Assembly: GCA_913030945.1 (NCBI GenBank)
Contig: CAJWEP010000003.1
Span: 1 to 48,053 of the forward strand
Direction: 5' to 3'
DNA length: 48,053 bases
Source: an uncultured Verrucomicrobiota bacterium
GTDB taxonomy: Bacteria; Verrucomicrobiota; Verrucomicrobiia; Limisphaerales; UBA1096
Both the position numbers and the translations under genes were made by a program. Below the pieces are notes generated by a model. It had not been told where the DNA came from and did no database searches. It was given only the letters and a program-made list of their open reading frames with translations. Numbering within the stretch: position 1 is the first letter of the stretch; each line of letters opens with the position of its first letter. Shown here piece after piece: positions 1 through 7,547 of the stretch.

Positions 1-608
1 GGTGGGCGACTGAGTTCCGCCACCTCCAGCGCACCGAGGTGCTCGAGGCCGAGGAGTTTTTTGCCAAGGGCCAAAAAGGCTCCAGCGCCATGCCGCACAA
101 GCGCAACCCGATCACCGGCGAACGCCTCACCGGCCTGGCCCGCGTGCTGCGTGGCAACGCGCTGGCCGCGATGGAAAACGTCGCCCTGTGGCACGAACGC
201 GATATCAGCCACAGCTCTGTCGAGCGCGTCATCTTCCCTGACTCCTGCACGCTGCTCAACTACATGCTCCACAAGTTGACCGACCTCACCAAGGGGCTGA
301 TCGTATACCCCAAGAACATGACCAAGAACCTCGGTCAATCGCTCGGCATGTGGAACTCGCAGTCGGTGCTGCTCGCACTCATCCGCAAGGGACTTACCCG
401 TGAGGAGTCGTATGCACTCGTCCAACGCAATGCCATGGAGACGTGGAAAACCAAGCACGCCGGCCGCGACGACGCCGACTTCCTCACGCAACTGCAGTCC
501 GACCCTGCCGTCGCGAAGCATTTCAAAAAAGGCGAACTCGAGGCCATCTGCTCCACCGACTTCCACTACAAACACATCGAGTCGCGCTTTAAAAAACTGG
601 GGCTGTGA
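1..608 (+). CDS. purB: Adenylosuccinate lyase, C-terminal part (5' end outside window)
   Basis: Catalyses fumarate release from adenylosuccinate and SAICAR in cytoplasmic purine synthesis. The reading frame is open from base 3 (W-A-T-E-F-R-H-L-Q-R-T-E-V), so the GTG at 39 is internal and the gene runs off the left edge. The fumarase/lyase superfamily signature SSAMPHKRNP lies about 30 residues into the visible part, with the catalytic serine in its flexible loop. The rest is the C-terminal helical domain typical of bacterial PurB. Its TGA overlaps the GTG start of the next gene by 4 nt, which suggests translational coupling to the SDR/ROK pair. Nothing looks degraded; only the N-terminal half is unseen. 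Confidence 0.95.
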   Translation, partial: WATEFRHLQRTEVLEAEEFFAKGQKGSSAMPHKRNPITGERLTGLARVLRGNALAAMENVALWHERDISHSSVERVIFPDSCTLLNYMLHKLTDLTKGLIVYPKNMTKNLGQSLGMWNSQSVLLALIRKGLTREESYALVQRNAMETWKTKHAGRDDADFLTQLQSDPAVAKHFKKGELEAICSTDFHYKHIESRFKKLGL

Positions 609-1393
609 ATCAAGCCCTGGATAACAAGACTATCGTCATCGTCGGCGGGACGACCGGGCTGGGCCTGTCCGCCGCCAAGGCGTTCGTCAGCGAGGGGGCG
701 CAGATTGTCGTGGTGGGACGCAACGCCGACAGCGTGGCCAAGGCGGAGTCGCCGCTTGGCCAAGCGGCGCGCGGCTTGGCCGGCGATGCGACGGATCCGC
801 AGACCACACTCGAGGCAATCGGCTTGGCCAAGCGGGAATTCGGCGGATTCGACGGCCTTTACCACGTCGCCGGCGGCAGTGGACGAGCGATGGGCGATGG
901 ACCGCTGCACGAGATCAGCGACGACGGTTGGCGGCAGACGATCGACCTGAATCTCACCTCGGTTTTCAACTCAAACCGCGCCGCGCTGCGGGAGTTTGCC
1001 GCGCTTGGCCAAGGCGGCGTAATTCTCAACATGACCTCGGTACTGGCCGACTCCCCCGCCCCGAGCCATTTCGCGACGCACGCCTACGCGGCGGCCAAGG
1101 CCGGGATCGTTGGCCTCACGAAGTCGGCGGCGGCGCAGTACGCCACGCAAAACATCCGGGTGAACGCCATCGCACCGGCGCTCGTCGCCACGCCGATGTC
1201 CGGCCGCGCACAGGCGAGCGACGAAATCATGAGCTTCATCAAACAGAAGCAACCGCTGGACGGAGGCCGGATCGGCATGCCGGAAGATTTGGATGGCGCA
1301 GCGGTTTTCCTGATGTCCGCCGCCGCCAGTTTTATCACCGGCCAAGTGCTGGCCGTCGATGGCGGCTGGAACGTCAGCGAGGGGGAGGGATGA
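605..1393 (+). CDS. SDR family NAD(P)-dependent oxidoreductase
   Basis: A 262-aa classical short-chain dehydrogenase. The cofactor motif is GGTTGLG (residues 14-20), followed by an N-x-T-S segment with Ser145, and Tyr161/Lys165 in YAAAK. The C-terminus has the usual AVDGGW ending. The substrate cannot be read; 3-oxoacyl-ACP reductase-like and sugar dehydrogenases share this architecture. It starts with GTG overlapping the purB stop and ends in an ATGA overlap with the ROK kinase, so the three genes form one coupled unit; pairing with a sugar kinase suggests a polyol or sugar substrate (inference). Three copies of the CTTGGCCAAG palindrome lie inside it (755, 823, 1004), giving the peptides PLGQA, LAKRE and LGQGG. 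The first two sit in the region between the Rossmann strands, where family members vary. Confidence 0.9.
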   Translation: MNQALDNKTIVIVGGTTGLGLSAAKAFVSEGAQIVVVGRNADSVAKAESPLGQAARGLAGDATDPQTTLEAIGLAKREFGGFDGLYHVAGGSGRAMGDGPLHEISDDGWRQTIDLNLTSVFNSNRAALREFAALGQGGVILNMTSVLADSPAPSHFATHAYAAAKAGIVGLTKSAAAQYATQNIRVNAIAPALVATPMSGRAQASDEIMSFIKQKQPLDGGRIGMPEDLDGAAVFLMSAAASFITGQVLAVDGGWNVSEGEG

Positions 1394-2277
1394 ACTACAC
1401 GATTGGGATCGACCTCGGCGGCTCATGCGTCAAGGCAGTCGTCGTCACGCCGGACGGCGAAACGTTGGCAAGGCACAACCTGCCCTTCGACGCCGAGGCG
1501 GACATGGAGTGGGCCAATCGCCTCCGCGAACTCGTTCAATCAATCGAGGAGGAACAGGGCGGCAAGCCGGACAACATGGGTTTTTCGGCCCCGGGGCTGG
1601 CGGCGCTAGACGGCAGTTGCATCATGCACATGCCGGTACGGCTCGAGGGATTGGTTGGGTTGAATTGGCAAAAGTTTTTTGATTTCGACAAGGCGATCCC
1701 GGTGTTGAACGACGGCCACGCCGCCCTCCTCGGCGAAGCCTGGCTCGGGGCGGCGCGGGGATTCCAGACCGTCATTCTGCTGACTCTTGGCACCGGCGTG
1801 GGCGGCGCGGCGCTCGTCGAGGGCAAGCTGCTGCGCGGCCGCACCGGCAAAGCCGGCCACTTTGCCCACACCAGCCTTGGCCCGGATGGCCCGCCGGATG
1901 ATTGCGGATGCCCGAGCAGCCTCGAGTTGGCCATCGGAAACTGCACCCTCCAACGCCGCTCAAACGGACGTTTCACGGATACTGGCGGAATGATCGAGGC
2001 GATCGAGAGCGGCGACGCCGAGGCGGAGGCCGTCTGGCTCAAGTCGGTCAAAGGGCTTGCCGCAGCGATCTGTTCGTTCACCAACATCCTCGATCCGGAG
2101 GCGGTCATTCTCGGCGGCGGCATCGCCAACGCAGGCGACCGGTTGTTCGGCCCGCTTCGCGAGTACCTCGACCCGCTGCTTTGGAAGACGGATGACTACG
2201 AGATTAAGCTGCTCTCCGCGCAACTGGGCGATCTCGCCGGTGCCTACGGAGCCGCAGCCAACGCGCTGGGCGTTTAG
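1390..2277 (+). CDS. ROK family sugar kinase (glucokinase-like)
   Basis: A 295-aa protein of the ROK (repressor, ORF, kinase) family, expected to phosphorylate a hexose with ATP in the cytoplasm. Visible motifs are the N-terminal phosphate loop DLGGS (8-12), the catalytic N-D pair in LNDGHAA (about 106), the second phosphate motif LGTGVGG (about 136) and a GHF/H segment. No helix-turn-helix precedes the kinase core, so it is a kinase rather than a ROK repressor. The usual ROK zinc motif CxCGxxGCxE is reduced to C-G-C-P-S-S-L-E. The start was chosen at the ATG overlapping the SDR stop (ATGA); the longer upstream extension of the frame reads through the SDR gene and is not real. Its TAG overlaps the TAA of the convergent HAD gene. 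Confidence 0.88.
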   Translation: MNYTIGIDLGGSCVKAVVVTPDGETLARHNLPFDAEADMEWANRLRELVQSIEEEQGGKPDNMGFSAPGLAALDGSCIMHMPVRLEGLVGLNWQKFFDFDKAIPVLNDGHAALLGEAWLGAARGFQTVILLTLGTGVGGAALVEGKLLRGRTGKAGHFAHTSLGPDGPPDDCGCPSSLELAIGNCTLQRRSNGRFTDTGGMIEAIESGDAEAEAVWLKSVKGLAAAICSFTNILDPEAVILGGGIANAGDRLFGPLREYLDPLLWKTDDYEIKLLSAQLGDLAGAYGAAANALGV

Positions 2278-2888
2278 ACGCCGAGCAACGCCTCAGCCGC
2301 AGCCACCGATGCAGCCTCACCGTCCTGCAGGATGGTTTGCCATCCCCTGCCCCTGCCGGTCCCGATGTTTTCCGGGCGGTCATCGATGTAAAGGATGGCC
2401 GCGCCGGACTCGCCGGTGCACTGCTCGACCACGTCATAAATCGGTTCGTCCGGTTTCATCGTCCCCACCTCAAACGACAGCACGTAATAGTCGAAGCGGC
2501 TGTAAAACGGAAACCGCTCGCGGATGTGCCCGATGGCGATCTCGTTGGTGTTGGAAAAAACGCAGGTGGGAAAACCGAGTGACTTGAGCCGCTCGAAGAA
2601 GGCGATCATCGTTTCCATCGGCGAAAAAATATCGGCGAAGATGCTGACGAACTCCGCGCGGTCGCCGCGAAACCCAGCCCCATCCCGGATCGCCGCAAAA
2701 AACTCATCGGTCGTGATTTTCCCGGACTCGTACTCGACTTGGATCGGCGAATCAACCGAATCAACCAGTTGCTGAATTTGCTCGATGCCAGCCTCGCTAC
2801 GCTCGGCAAACCGGCGGATAGCGATGCCGTAGTCGAAATCCACCAGCACCTTGCCGAGATCAAAAACAACGATGCTTGGCTGGCTCAT
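2274..2888 (-). CDS. HAD-superfamily hydrolase (YihX-like phosphatase)
   Basis: A 204-aa HAD subfamily IA enzyme. Motif I is FDLGKVLVDFD with the nucleophile Asp10, motif II the FSNTN serine, motif III the lysine of MKPDEPIY and motif IV DDRPEN. This pattern fits glucose-1-phosphate or other sugar-phosphate phosphatases of the YihX type; the true substrate is unknown. I chose the ATG giving MSQPS, 4 nt after the recR stop; a GTG 33 nt upstream would overlap recR. It is the last gene of the dnaX-ybaB-recR operon. Its stop overlaps that of the ROK gene tail to tail, so no room is left for a separate terminator. Confidence 0.82.
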   Translation of the reverse strand: MSQPSIVVFDLGKVLVDFDYGIAIRRFAERSEAGIEQIQQLVDSVDSPIQVEYESGKITTDEFFAAIRDGAGFRGDRAEFVSIFADIFSPMETMIAFFERLKSLGFPTCVFSNTNEIAIGHIRERFPFYSRFDYYVLSFEVGTMKPDEPIYDVVEQCTGESGAAILYIDDRPENIGTGRGRGWQTILQDGEAASVAAAEALLGV

Positions 2889-2892
2889 CGGG

Positions 2893-3510
2893 CTACTTTG
2901 CTTCCAGTTCGCGGCGACCATCGAGCGCCTGGGTCAGGGTCAACTCGTCGGCAAATTCCAACCCGCTGCCGGCCGGCAGGCCGTGGGCAATGCGAGTGAC
3001 CTTCACGCCACGCTTGACCAAGCGCTTGGCCAGGTAGTGCCCGGTGGCGTCGCCCTCCACATCGGTGCCAAGCGCGATGATGACCTCGTCCGCCGCGCCG
3101 TCGGCCAGGCGCTGCTCGAGTTGTGCCACCCGCAGTTCCTCCGGACCAACGCCGTTGATCGGCGAGATTTTGCCGCCGAGCACGTGGTAGTGGCCGCGAA
3201 ACGCGCCGGATTTCTCGACGTTCAAAATATCGACCGCGCGCTCGACAACGCAGACGGTGCGCTCGTCCCGCGCCGGGTTGGCGCAAATGCTGCACGGCGA
3301 TTTCTCGGCAAGCCCGCCGCACTGGGCGCACTCGATGATTTTGTCGCGGGACGTGACGAGCACGTCGGCCAGGCGCCGGGCCACAGCGGTGTCAGCTTGA
3401 ATCAGGTGAAGGGCGAGCCGCTCGGCGGATCGCGGGCCGATGCCCGGCAGGCGGTTGAGTTCCGCCACCAAAGCCGCAAGCGGTTCGGGGAGCGAGGCCA
3501 CGGGCAACAA
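2893..3510 (-). CDS. recR: Recombination mediator protein RecR
   Basis: RecR works with RecF/RecO to load RecA on SSB-coated gapped DNA. The 205-aa length is normal. In order: an N-terminal helix-hairpin-helix (LPGIGPRSAERL), a four-cysteine zinc finger (CAQC...CSIC, about 60-75), a Toprim domain, and the C-terminal GSGLEFADELTL segment typical of RecR. The start is TTG at 3510, directly against the ybaB stop; a GTG three codons downstream is an alternative. Gene order dnaX-ybaB-recR is widely conserved in bacteria, which supports both the calls and co-transcription. A degenerate double copy of the window's palindrome encodes the LAKRLVKRGVKV part of the Toprim domain (3011-3033). Confidence 0.96.
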   Translation of the reverse strand: MLPVASLPEPLAALVAELNRLPGIGPRSAERLALHLIQADTAVARRLADVLVTSRDKIIECAQCGGLAEKSPCSICANPARDERTVCVVERAVDILNVEKSGAFRGHYHVLGGKISPINGVGPEELRVAQLEQRLADGAADEVIIALGTDVEGDATGHYLAKRLVKRGVKVTRIAHGLPAGSGLEFADELTLTQALDGRRELEAK

Positions 3511-3831
3511 TCAGAGCCCCGGCAGACCCATGCCGCCGCCCATGCCGCCGGTGAGTTTGCCCATCTCGGCGGACTGCGTTTCGCGCCCCTTGTCGAGCGC
3601 CTGGTTGACCGCGCCGAGTACCATGTCCTCGAGCATGGAGATGTCTTCCGTGTCCACGGCGTCGGGATCGATGCTGATCGACTTGACCACGCCGTCACAG
3701 CTTGCCGTGACCTTGACCGCGCCGCCGCCGCTTGAGGCCTCGACGATTTGTTCGGCCAACTGGGCCTGCGCCTCCTGCATTTGCCGCTGCATCTTGGCGG
3801 CCTGCTTCATGAGTTTACCAATGCTTGCCAT
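3511..3831 (-). CDS. ybaB: Nucleoid-associated protein YbaB/EbfC
   Basis: A 106-aa small DNA-binding protein of the YbaB/EbfC family, acting as a dimer on the nucleoid. The N-terminal M-x-KLMKQAAKMQRQMQEAQ amphipathic helix, the VKVTASCDG strand and the D-x-x-x-LEDMVLGAVNQAL helix are characteristic. A glycine/methionine-rich tail (GGMGGGMGLPGL) follows, as is common in the family. It lies between dnaX (15-nt gap) and recR (no gap) in the classic order, on the same strand. No internal anomaly was noticed. Confidence 0.95.
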   Translation of the reverse strand: MASIGKLMKQAAKMQRQMQEAQAQLAEQIVEASSGGGAVKVTASCDGVVKSISIDPDAVDTEDISMLEDMVLGAVNQALDKGRETQSAEMGKLTGGMGGGMGLPGL

Positions 3832-3846
3832 GTTGAAATTATCGGC

Positions 3847-5535
3847 TCACTTCCGCACCTCGACGATCCGGCCCCGGAACAGTTCCAGCGCCTTTTGAAT
3901 GAGCGGGTCGTTCTTGAATTCTTCCGGGTCGATCTTCTCCGGCTGGGTAACGGCCTTCGTCTTCCCCGGCTTCGCACGGCCAGCAGCGGACGGCTCGTCG
4001 ATCGGCTCCAGCGGGGGGGCCGGTGCCCGGCCCTCAGACGGCGGCTCGCTGGTGAAACGGAACTGCACATCCGCATGGCCAAGCGCAGCTAGTTGCTCCG
4101 CGAGCATCTTGTGGTTCCGCTGGTTGTCCACCAACGCGAGATGCTCCTCGGTGACACCGATCTCGAAGATGCCGTTTGAAAACGACACGGCGTGCGCCTG
4201 CTGAAAATAGGCCTGCATGAACGGGCTGGCCTTGCTCGCAGCGGCGGCGAGCTGCGACCAGAGCGCCTGCAAATCGACCGGCTTCGCCGACGCTGGGGGC
4301 GGCTCGGCCTCGGGAGCCGACTTGGCCGGTTCGCTTGCCTTGGGCGCCGGTTTGGGAGCGGCAGCCGAGGACGCTTGGCCCGCTGATGGCGGCTCGTTGT
4401 CGCGCAGTTTTTCCAGTTGCCCAAGCACCTCGTCGATGCCCAGCGCCGCCTTGGCCTGCGCCGCCTTGAGCAGTGACACCTCGATCAGGATTTTCTTCGA
4501 CGTGGCCATGCGCAGGCGGCCTTCGCACTCGGTCAGAACATCGAGCACGCGCGTCAACGCCTGCTCGTCGGCCAGTTGAATGCCGGCCTGCAGGGCGGCC
4601 GCTTCCGCTTCGCTGACCTCCAGCAAGGAGAGGTCGCCCTTGGACACGACATACACCAGCCGGTTGCGAATGTGCGTCAGCAGATCGCCGACCAGCCGGC
4701 CCAAGTCCTTGCCCTGGCTGGCGAGGGCGTTTAGCTCGGTCAGCGTCCGGGTGGAGTCGCCGCTGAGCACCGCCTCGGCCAGCGCGAACAACTGCCCCTG
4801 CGCTGTCAACCCGAACATCGAGAGCACGTCCGGCTCGGTGATGGTGTTGCCGCAAAAACTGATGAGCTGATCGAGCGCTGACTCGGCGTCGCGCATGCAG
4901 CCTTCCGCGCCGCGCGCGATGGCAAACAGCGCCCCCTCGTCAATCGTCACCTTCTCCTCGCCGCAAATGTACTTGAGATGCCCGGCGATGAGGTTCACCG
5001 GGATGCGCCGGAGATCGAAGCGTTGGCAGCGGGACATGATGGTCGGCAGCACCTTCTCCGGTTCGGTGGTGGCGAACATGAACTTCACGTGCGCCGGCGG
5101 CTCCTCGAGCGTCTTGAGCAGGGCGTTGAACGCCGCCGTGGTGAGCATGTGCACCTCGTCGATGATGTAGATCTTGAACTTCGACGAGGCCGGCGCATAA
5201 AGGCAGGTCTCGCGCAACTCACGCACCTGCTCGACACCGTTATTGCTGGCACCGTCGACCTCGAGCACATCGATCGAGCGGCTCTCGGCGATCTCGATGC
5301 ACTTAGTGTCGTCGTCTGGGAAATCGACCTTTGGCCCGTCGGTGCAGTTTAGGCACTTGGCAAAAATCCGCGCCAGGGTCGTCTTACCTGTTCCCCTTGG
5401 CCCGCAAAACAGATAGGCATGCGCGATGCGCTCACCGCTGATGGCGTTGACCAACGTCTGACTGACGTGATCCTGACCGACGACATCGCTGAAGCGTTGC
5501 GGACGGTACTTGCGGGCTATGACCTGGTAGGACAC
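3847..5535 (-). CDS. dnaX: DNA polymerase III subunit gamma/tau
   Basis: Clamp-loader ATPase of the replisome. I start it at GTG 5535 (M-S-Y-Q-V-I-A-R-K-Y-R-P), the conserved DnaX N-terminus, giving 562 aa; the open frame upstream is only the palindrome-bearing intergenic region. Walker A is GPRGTGKTT, Walker B IIDEVHML, and the SRC arginine finger is at MSRCQRF. The domain III region and an alanine/proline-rich linker lead to a tau-like C-terminal domain. Oddly, the zinc module reads C-x8-P-x2-D-x2-C: the second and third of the four usual cysteines are replaced. No obvious slippery A-run for a gamma frameshift was seen. First gene of the dnaX-ybaB-recR-HAD operon, divergent from the isomerase at 5670. 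Confidence 0.95.
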   Translation of the reverse strand: MSYQVIARKYRPQRFSDVVGQDHVSQTLVNAISGERIAHAYLFCGPRGTGKTTLARIFAKCLNCTDGPKVDFPDDDTKCIEIAESRSIDVLEVDGASNNGVEQVRELRETCLYAPASSKFKIYIIDEVHMLTTAAFNALLKTLEEPPAHVKFMFATTEPEKVLPTIMSRCQRFDLRRIPVNLIAGHLKYICGEEKVTIDEGALFAIARGAEGCMRDAESALDQLISFCGNTITEPDVLSMFGLTAQGQLFALAEAVLSGDSTRTLTELNALASQGKDLGRLVGDLLTHIRNRLVYVVSKGDLSLLEVSEAEAAALQAGIQLADEQALTRVLDVLTECEGRLRMATSKKILIEVSLLKAAQAKAALGIDEVLGQLEKLRDNEPPSAGQASSAAAPKPAPKASEPAKSAPEAEPPPASAKPVDLQALWSQLAAAASKASPFMQAYFQQAHAVSFSNGIFEIGVTEEHLALVDNQRNHKMLAEQLAALGHADVQFRFTSEPPSEGRAPAPPLEPIDEPSAAGRAKPGKTKAVTQPEKIDPEEFKNDPLIQKALELFRGRIVEVRK

Positions 5536-5578
5536 CGGCAGCAGCCTAACCGCTCGGCGCAGCCCAGAAAAGCGCAAT

Positions 5579-5599
5579 GCGCTTGGCCAAGCGCTTGGC
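5579..5599. repeat. Intergenic palindrome, extended composite form
   Basis: A perfect 16-bp palindrome (GCG-CTTGGCCAAG-CGC, 5579-5594) followed at once by a further half copy, so that a second dyad centred on GCGC overlaps the first. It lies in the divergent region between dnaX and the TIM-barrel isomerase. A second core copy lies 36 bp further on. It could form a hairpin or bind a dimeric protein; no function is shown by the sequence. Confidence 0.85.
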
Positions 5600-5633
5600 A
5601 GCAAAAACTTGTCAGACCCGCCGAAATCCGGAT

Positions 5634-5647
5634 ACTTGGCCAAGCGC
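5634..5647. repeat. Intergenic palindrome copy
   Basis: Core CTTGGCCAAG at 5635-5644 in the same divergent dnaX/isomerase spacer, about 26 bp upstream of the isomerase ATG. The flanks are only half symmetric (A-CTTGGCCAAG-CGC). Confidence 0.8.
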
Positions 5648-5669
5648 AAGTTCAGCATTCCTCCACAAA

Positions 5670-6497
5670 ATGGCACACGACATCGAATCCCGACTAGCCG
5701 TTTGCAGTTGGTCGCTGCGGCCGAAAACCTCCGAGGCGCTCGTCGCTAACCTCCGCGAAATCGATATCCCGCGTGTCCAACTCGCACTCGATCCACTCCG
5801 CGAAAACCCTGAGGCATGGGGCAAAACCGCTGAGCTATTCGCCGCCGAAGGCATCGAGATCGTCTCCGGTATGTTCGGCACCATCGGCGAGGATTACTCG
5901 TCGCTCGATGCCATCAAGGAAACTGGCGGCGTCGTGCCGGACGAGCATTGGGACGCTAACTGGGCCAACATCCGGTCCGTCGCCCGCATCGCCGCCGGGC
6001 TTGGCCTGAAACTGGTCACCTTCCATGCTGGCTTCCTGCCGCACGAGGAGAGCGACTCCGGCTTTGCCAAGCTGCTTGGCCGCATCACGCAGATCGCTGA
6101 CGTGTTTGATACCTACGACATCGACCTTGGCTTCGAGACTGGACAAGAAACCGCCGACACACTGCGATTGTTTCTCGAGAAACTCGATCGGCCCAGCATC
6201 GGCGTCAACTTCGACCCGGCGAACATGATCCTGTACGACAAGGGCGACCCAATCGAGGCGCTCGAGACCCTCGCGCCGTTCCTCAAGCAGTGCCATATCA
6301 AGGACGCCACCCTCACCAGGGAGCCGGGCACATGGGGCGCCGAGGTCACCGTCGGCACTGGCGAGGTCGATTGGCCGGCGTTCTTCGCCACCCTGGCCAA
6401 GCTCGACTACAGGGGCGACTGCTGCATCGAGCGCGAAGCCGACGACCAGCGCGTGGCTGACATCCGCACCGCCCGCGAATTCGTCACCCAGCTTTAA
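5670..6497 (+). CDS. Sugar phosphate isomerase/epimerase (AP endonuclease 2-like TIM barrel)
   Basis: A 275-aa xylose isomerase-like TIM barrel. Likely metal ligands are the Glu of FETGQE, the Asp of NFDPANMI, the His of CHIKDA and the terminal Glu of CIERE, the usual order for this family. The exact substrate (sugar, inositol derivative or hydroxypyruvate) is not readable. The ATG at 5670 (MAHDIES) was chosen; in-frame codons upstream lie in palindromic non-coding DNA. Four bases separate it from the Gfo/Idh/MocA gene downstream, a frequent partnership in carbohydrate catabolism. No signal peptide is present, so it acts in the cytoplasm. Confidence 0.85.
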   Translation: MAHDIESRLAVCSWSLRPKTSEALVANLREIDIPRVQLALDPLRENPEAWGKTAELFAAEGIEIVSGMFGTIGEDYSSLDAIKETGGVVPDEHWDANWANIRSVARIAAGLGLKLVTFHAGFLPHEESDSGFAKLLGRITQIADVFDTYDIDLGFETGQETADTLRLFLEKLDRPSIGVNFDPANMILYDKGDPIEALETLAPFLKQCHIKDATLTREPGTWGAEVTVGTGEVDWPAFFATLAKLDYRGDCCIEREADDQRVADIRTAREFVTQL

Positions 6498-6501
6498 CAA
6501 T

Positions 6502-7536
6502 ATGGCCAGCGACAACATCAACATCGGCATCGTCGGGCTTGGCTTCATGGCCGCGATGCACATCCGCGCGTACCGCCAAATCGACGGTGCAAACGTCGGC
6601 GCAATCTGCGACCTTGATCCCGAACGACTCAAGGGCGACTTCAGTAAAGTGCTCGGCAACATCGACTCCGGCGACCCGGTCAAGCTCGACATGAGCCAAG
6701 TCAAAGCCTATCAGAATTTCAACGAACTCCTTGCCGACGAGTCCATCGATGTCATCGACATCTGCACCCCCACGCGCACGCATCTGCGAATGGCCCAGCC
6801 GGCACTCGCCTCAGGCAAACATGTGATCTGCGAAAAACCGCTCGCCCGGACAGTCGACGAGGCCAGGGAACTCGCCGCTGCCGCCGAGCAGGCCAAGGGC
6901 CGGTTCATGGTCGCCATGTGCCTTCGCTTTTGGCCGCAATGGGCGTGGGTCAAGGAGGCGGTCGACAGCAACCGCTACGGCAAGGTGCAGGCCGCGCATT
7001 TTCAGCGCATCGCCGAGCCGCCGGCCTGGGGGCAGGCCATCTACTTCGACGGCGCAACGTCCGGCGGCGCGTTGTTCGACCTGCACGTGCACGACACTGA
7101 CTTCGTGCAACACGTCTTCGGAAGGCCGAAATCCGTTTACTCGACCGGCTTCACCAAGGTCAGCGGGGCGATCGACCATGTGCTGACGCAGTACGAGGTC
7201 GAATGCGGGGCCAAGGTCAGCGCCGAGGGCAGTTGGGCAATGACACCCGGCTGGGGCTTCAACATGTCATACCGCGTCATCTTCGAGCGGGCCACTGCCG
7301 ACTACGACATCGGCCGCGAGGACGAACCGCTACGGCTGTTCGAAGAGGGCAAGGAAAAGCAGGTAATCGAGTGCGAAGGCACGGATGGCTATGCCGGGGA
7401 ACTGGCCCACTTCATCGACAGCATTCGCTCCGGCCAGGCGCCCAGCGTGTCCGCTGACGACGGTCTATGCACGGTGGAAATCTGCGCCGCCGAGGAGCAG
7501 TCCGTCCAGACCGGCCAACCCGTAACTCTTCGCTGA
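6502..7536 (+). CDS. Gfo/Idh/MocA family oxidoreductase (cytoplasmic)
   Basis: A 344-aa NAD(P)-dependent dehydrogenase. The Rossmann motif GIVGLGFMA begins at residue 9, the EKPLA lysine motif is at about 111, and the catalytic-region His is in DLHVHDTDFV. Unlike the other five paralogues in this window it has no twin-arginine leader, so it should act in the cytoplasm. It is adjacent to the TIM-barrel isomerase, and the two probably act in one sugar or polyol pathway (inference). Tail to tail with the czcA-like gene, 11 bp apart. Confidence 0.88.
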   Translation: MASDNINIGIVGLGFMAAMHIRAYRQIDGANVGAICDLDPERLKGDFSKVLGNIDSGDPVKLDMSQVKAYQNFNELLADESIDVIDICTPTRTHLRMAQPALASGKHVICEKPLARTVDEARELAAAAEQAKGRFMVAMCLRFWPQWAWVKEAVDSNRYGKVQAAHFQRIAEPPAWGQAIYFDGATSGGALFDLHVHDTDFVQHVFGRPKSVYSTGFTKVSGAIDHVLTQYEVECGAKVSAEGSWAMTPGWGFNMSYRVIFERATADYDIGREDEPLRLFEEGKEKQVIECEGTDGYAGELAHFIDSIRSGQAPSVSADDGLCTVEICAAEEQSVQTGQPVTLR

Positions 7537-7547
7537 AGGCAGACACG

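Noticed and set aside
928-1389. Upstream extension of the ROK kinase frame
   Set aside because: It is the +2 shadow of the SDR gene; the ROK family start MNYTIGIDLGG fits ATG 1390 with a 4-nt overlap.
2851-3735. Long plus-strand open frame opposite recR and ybaB
   Set aside because: Antisense shadow of two certain genes in high-GC DNA; no motif in its translation.
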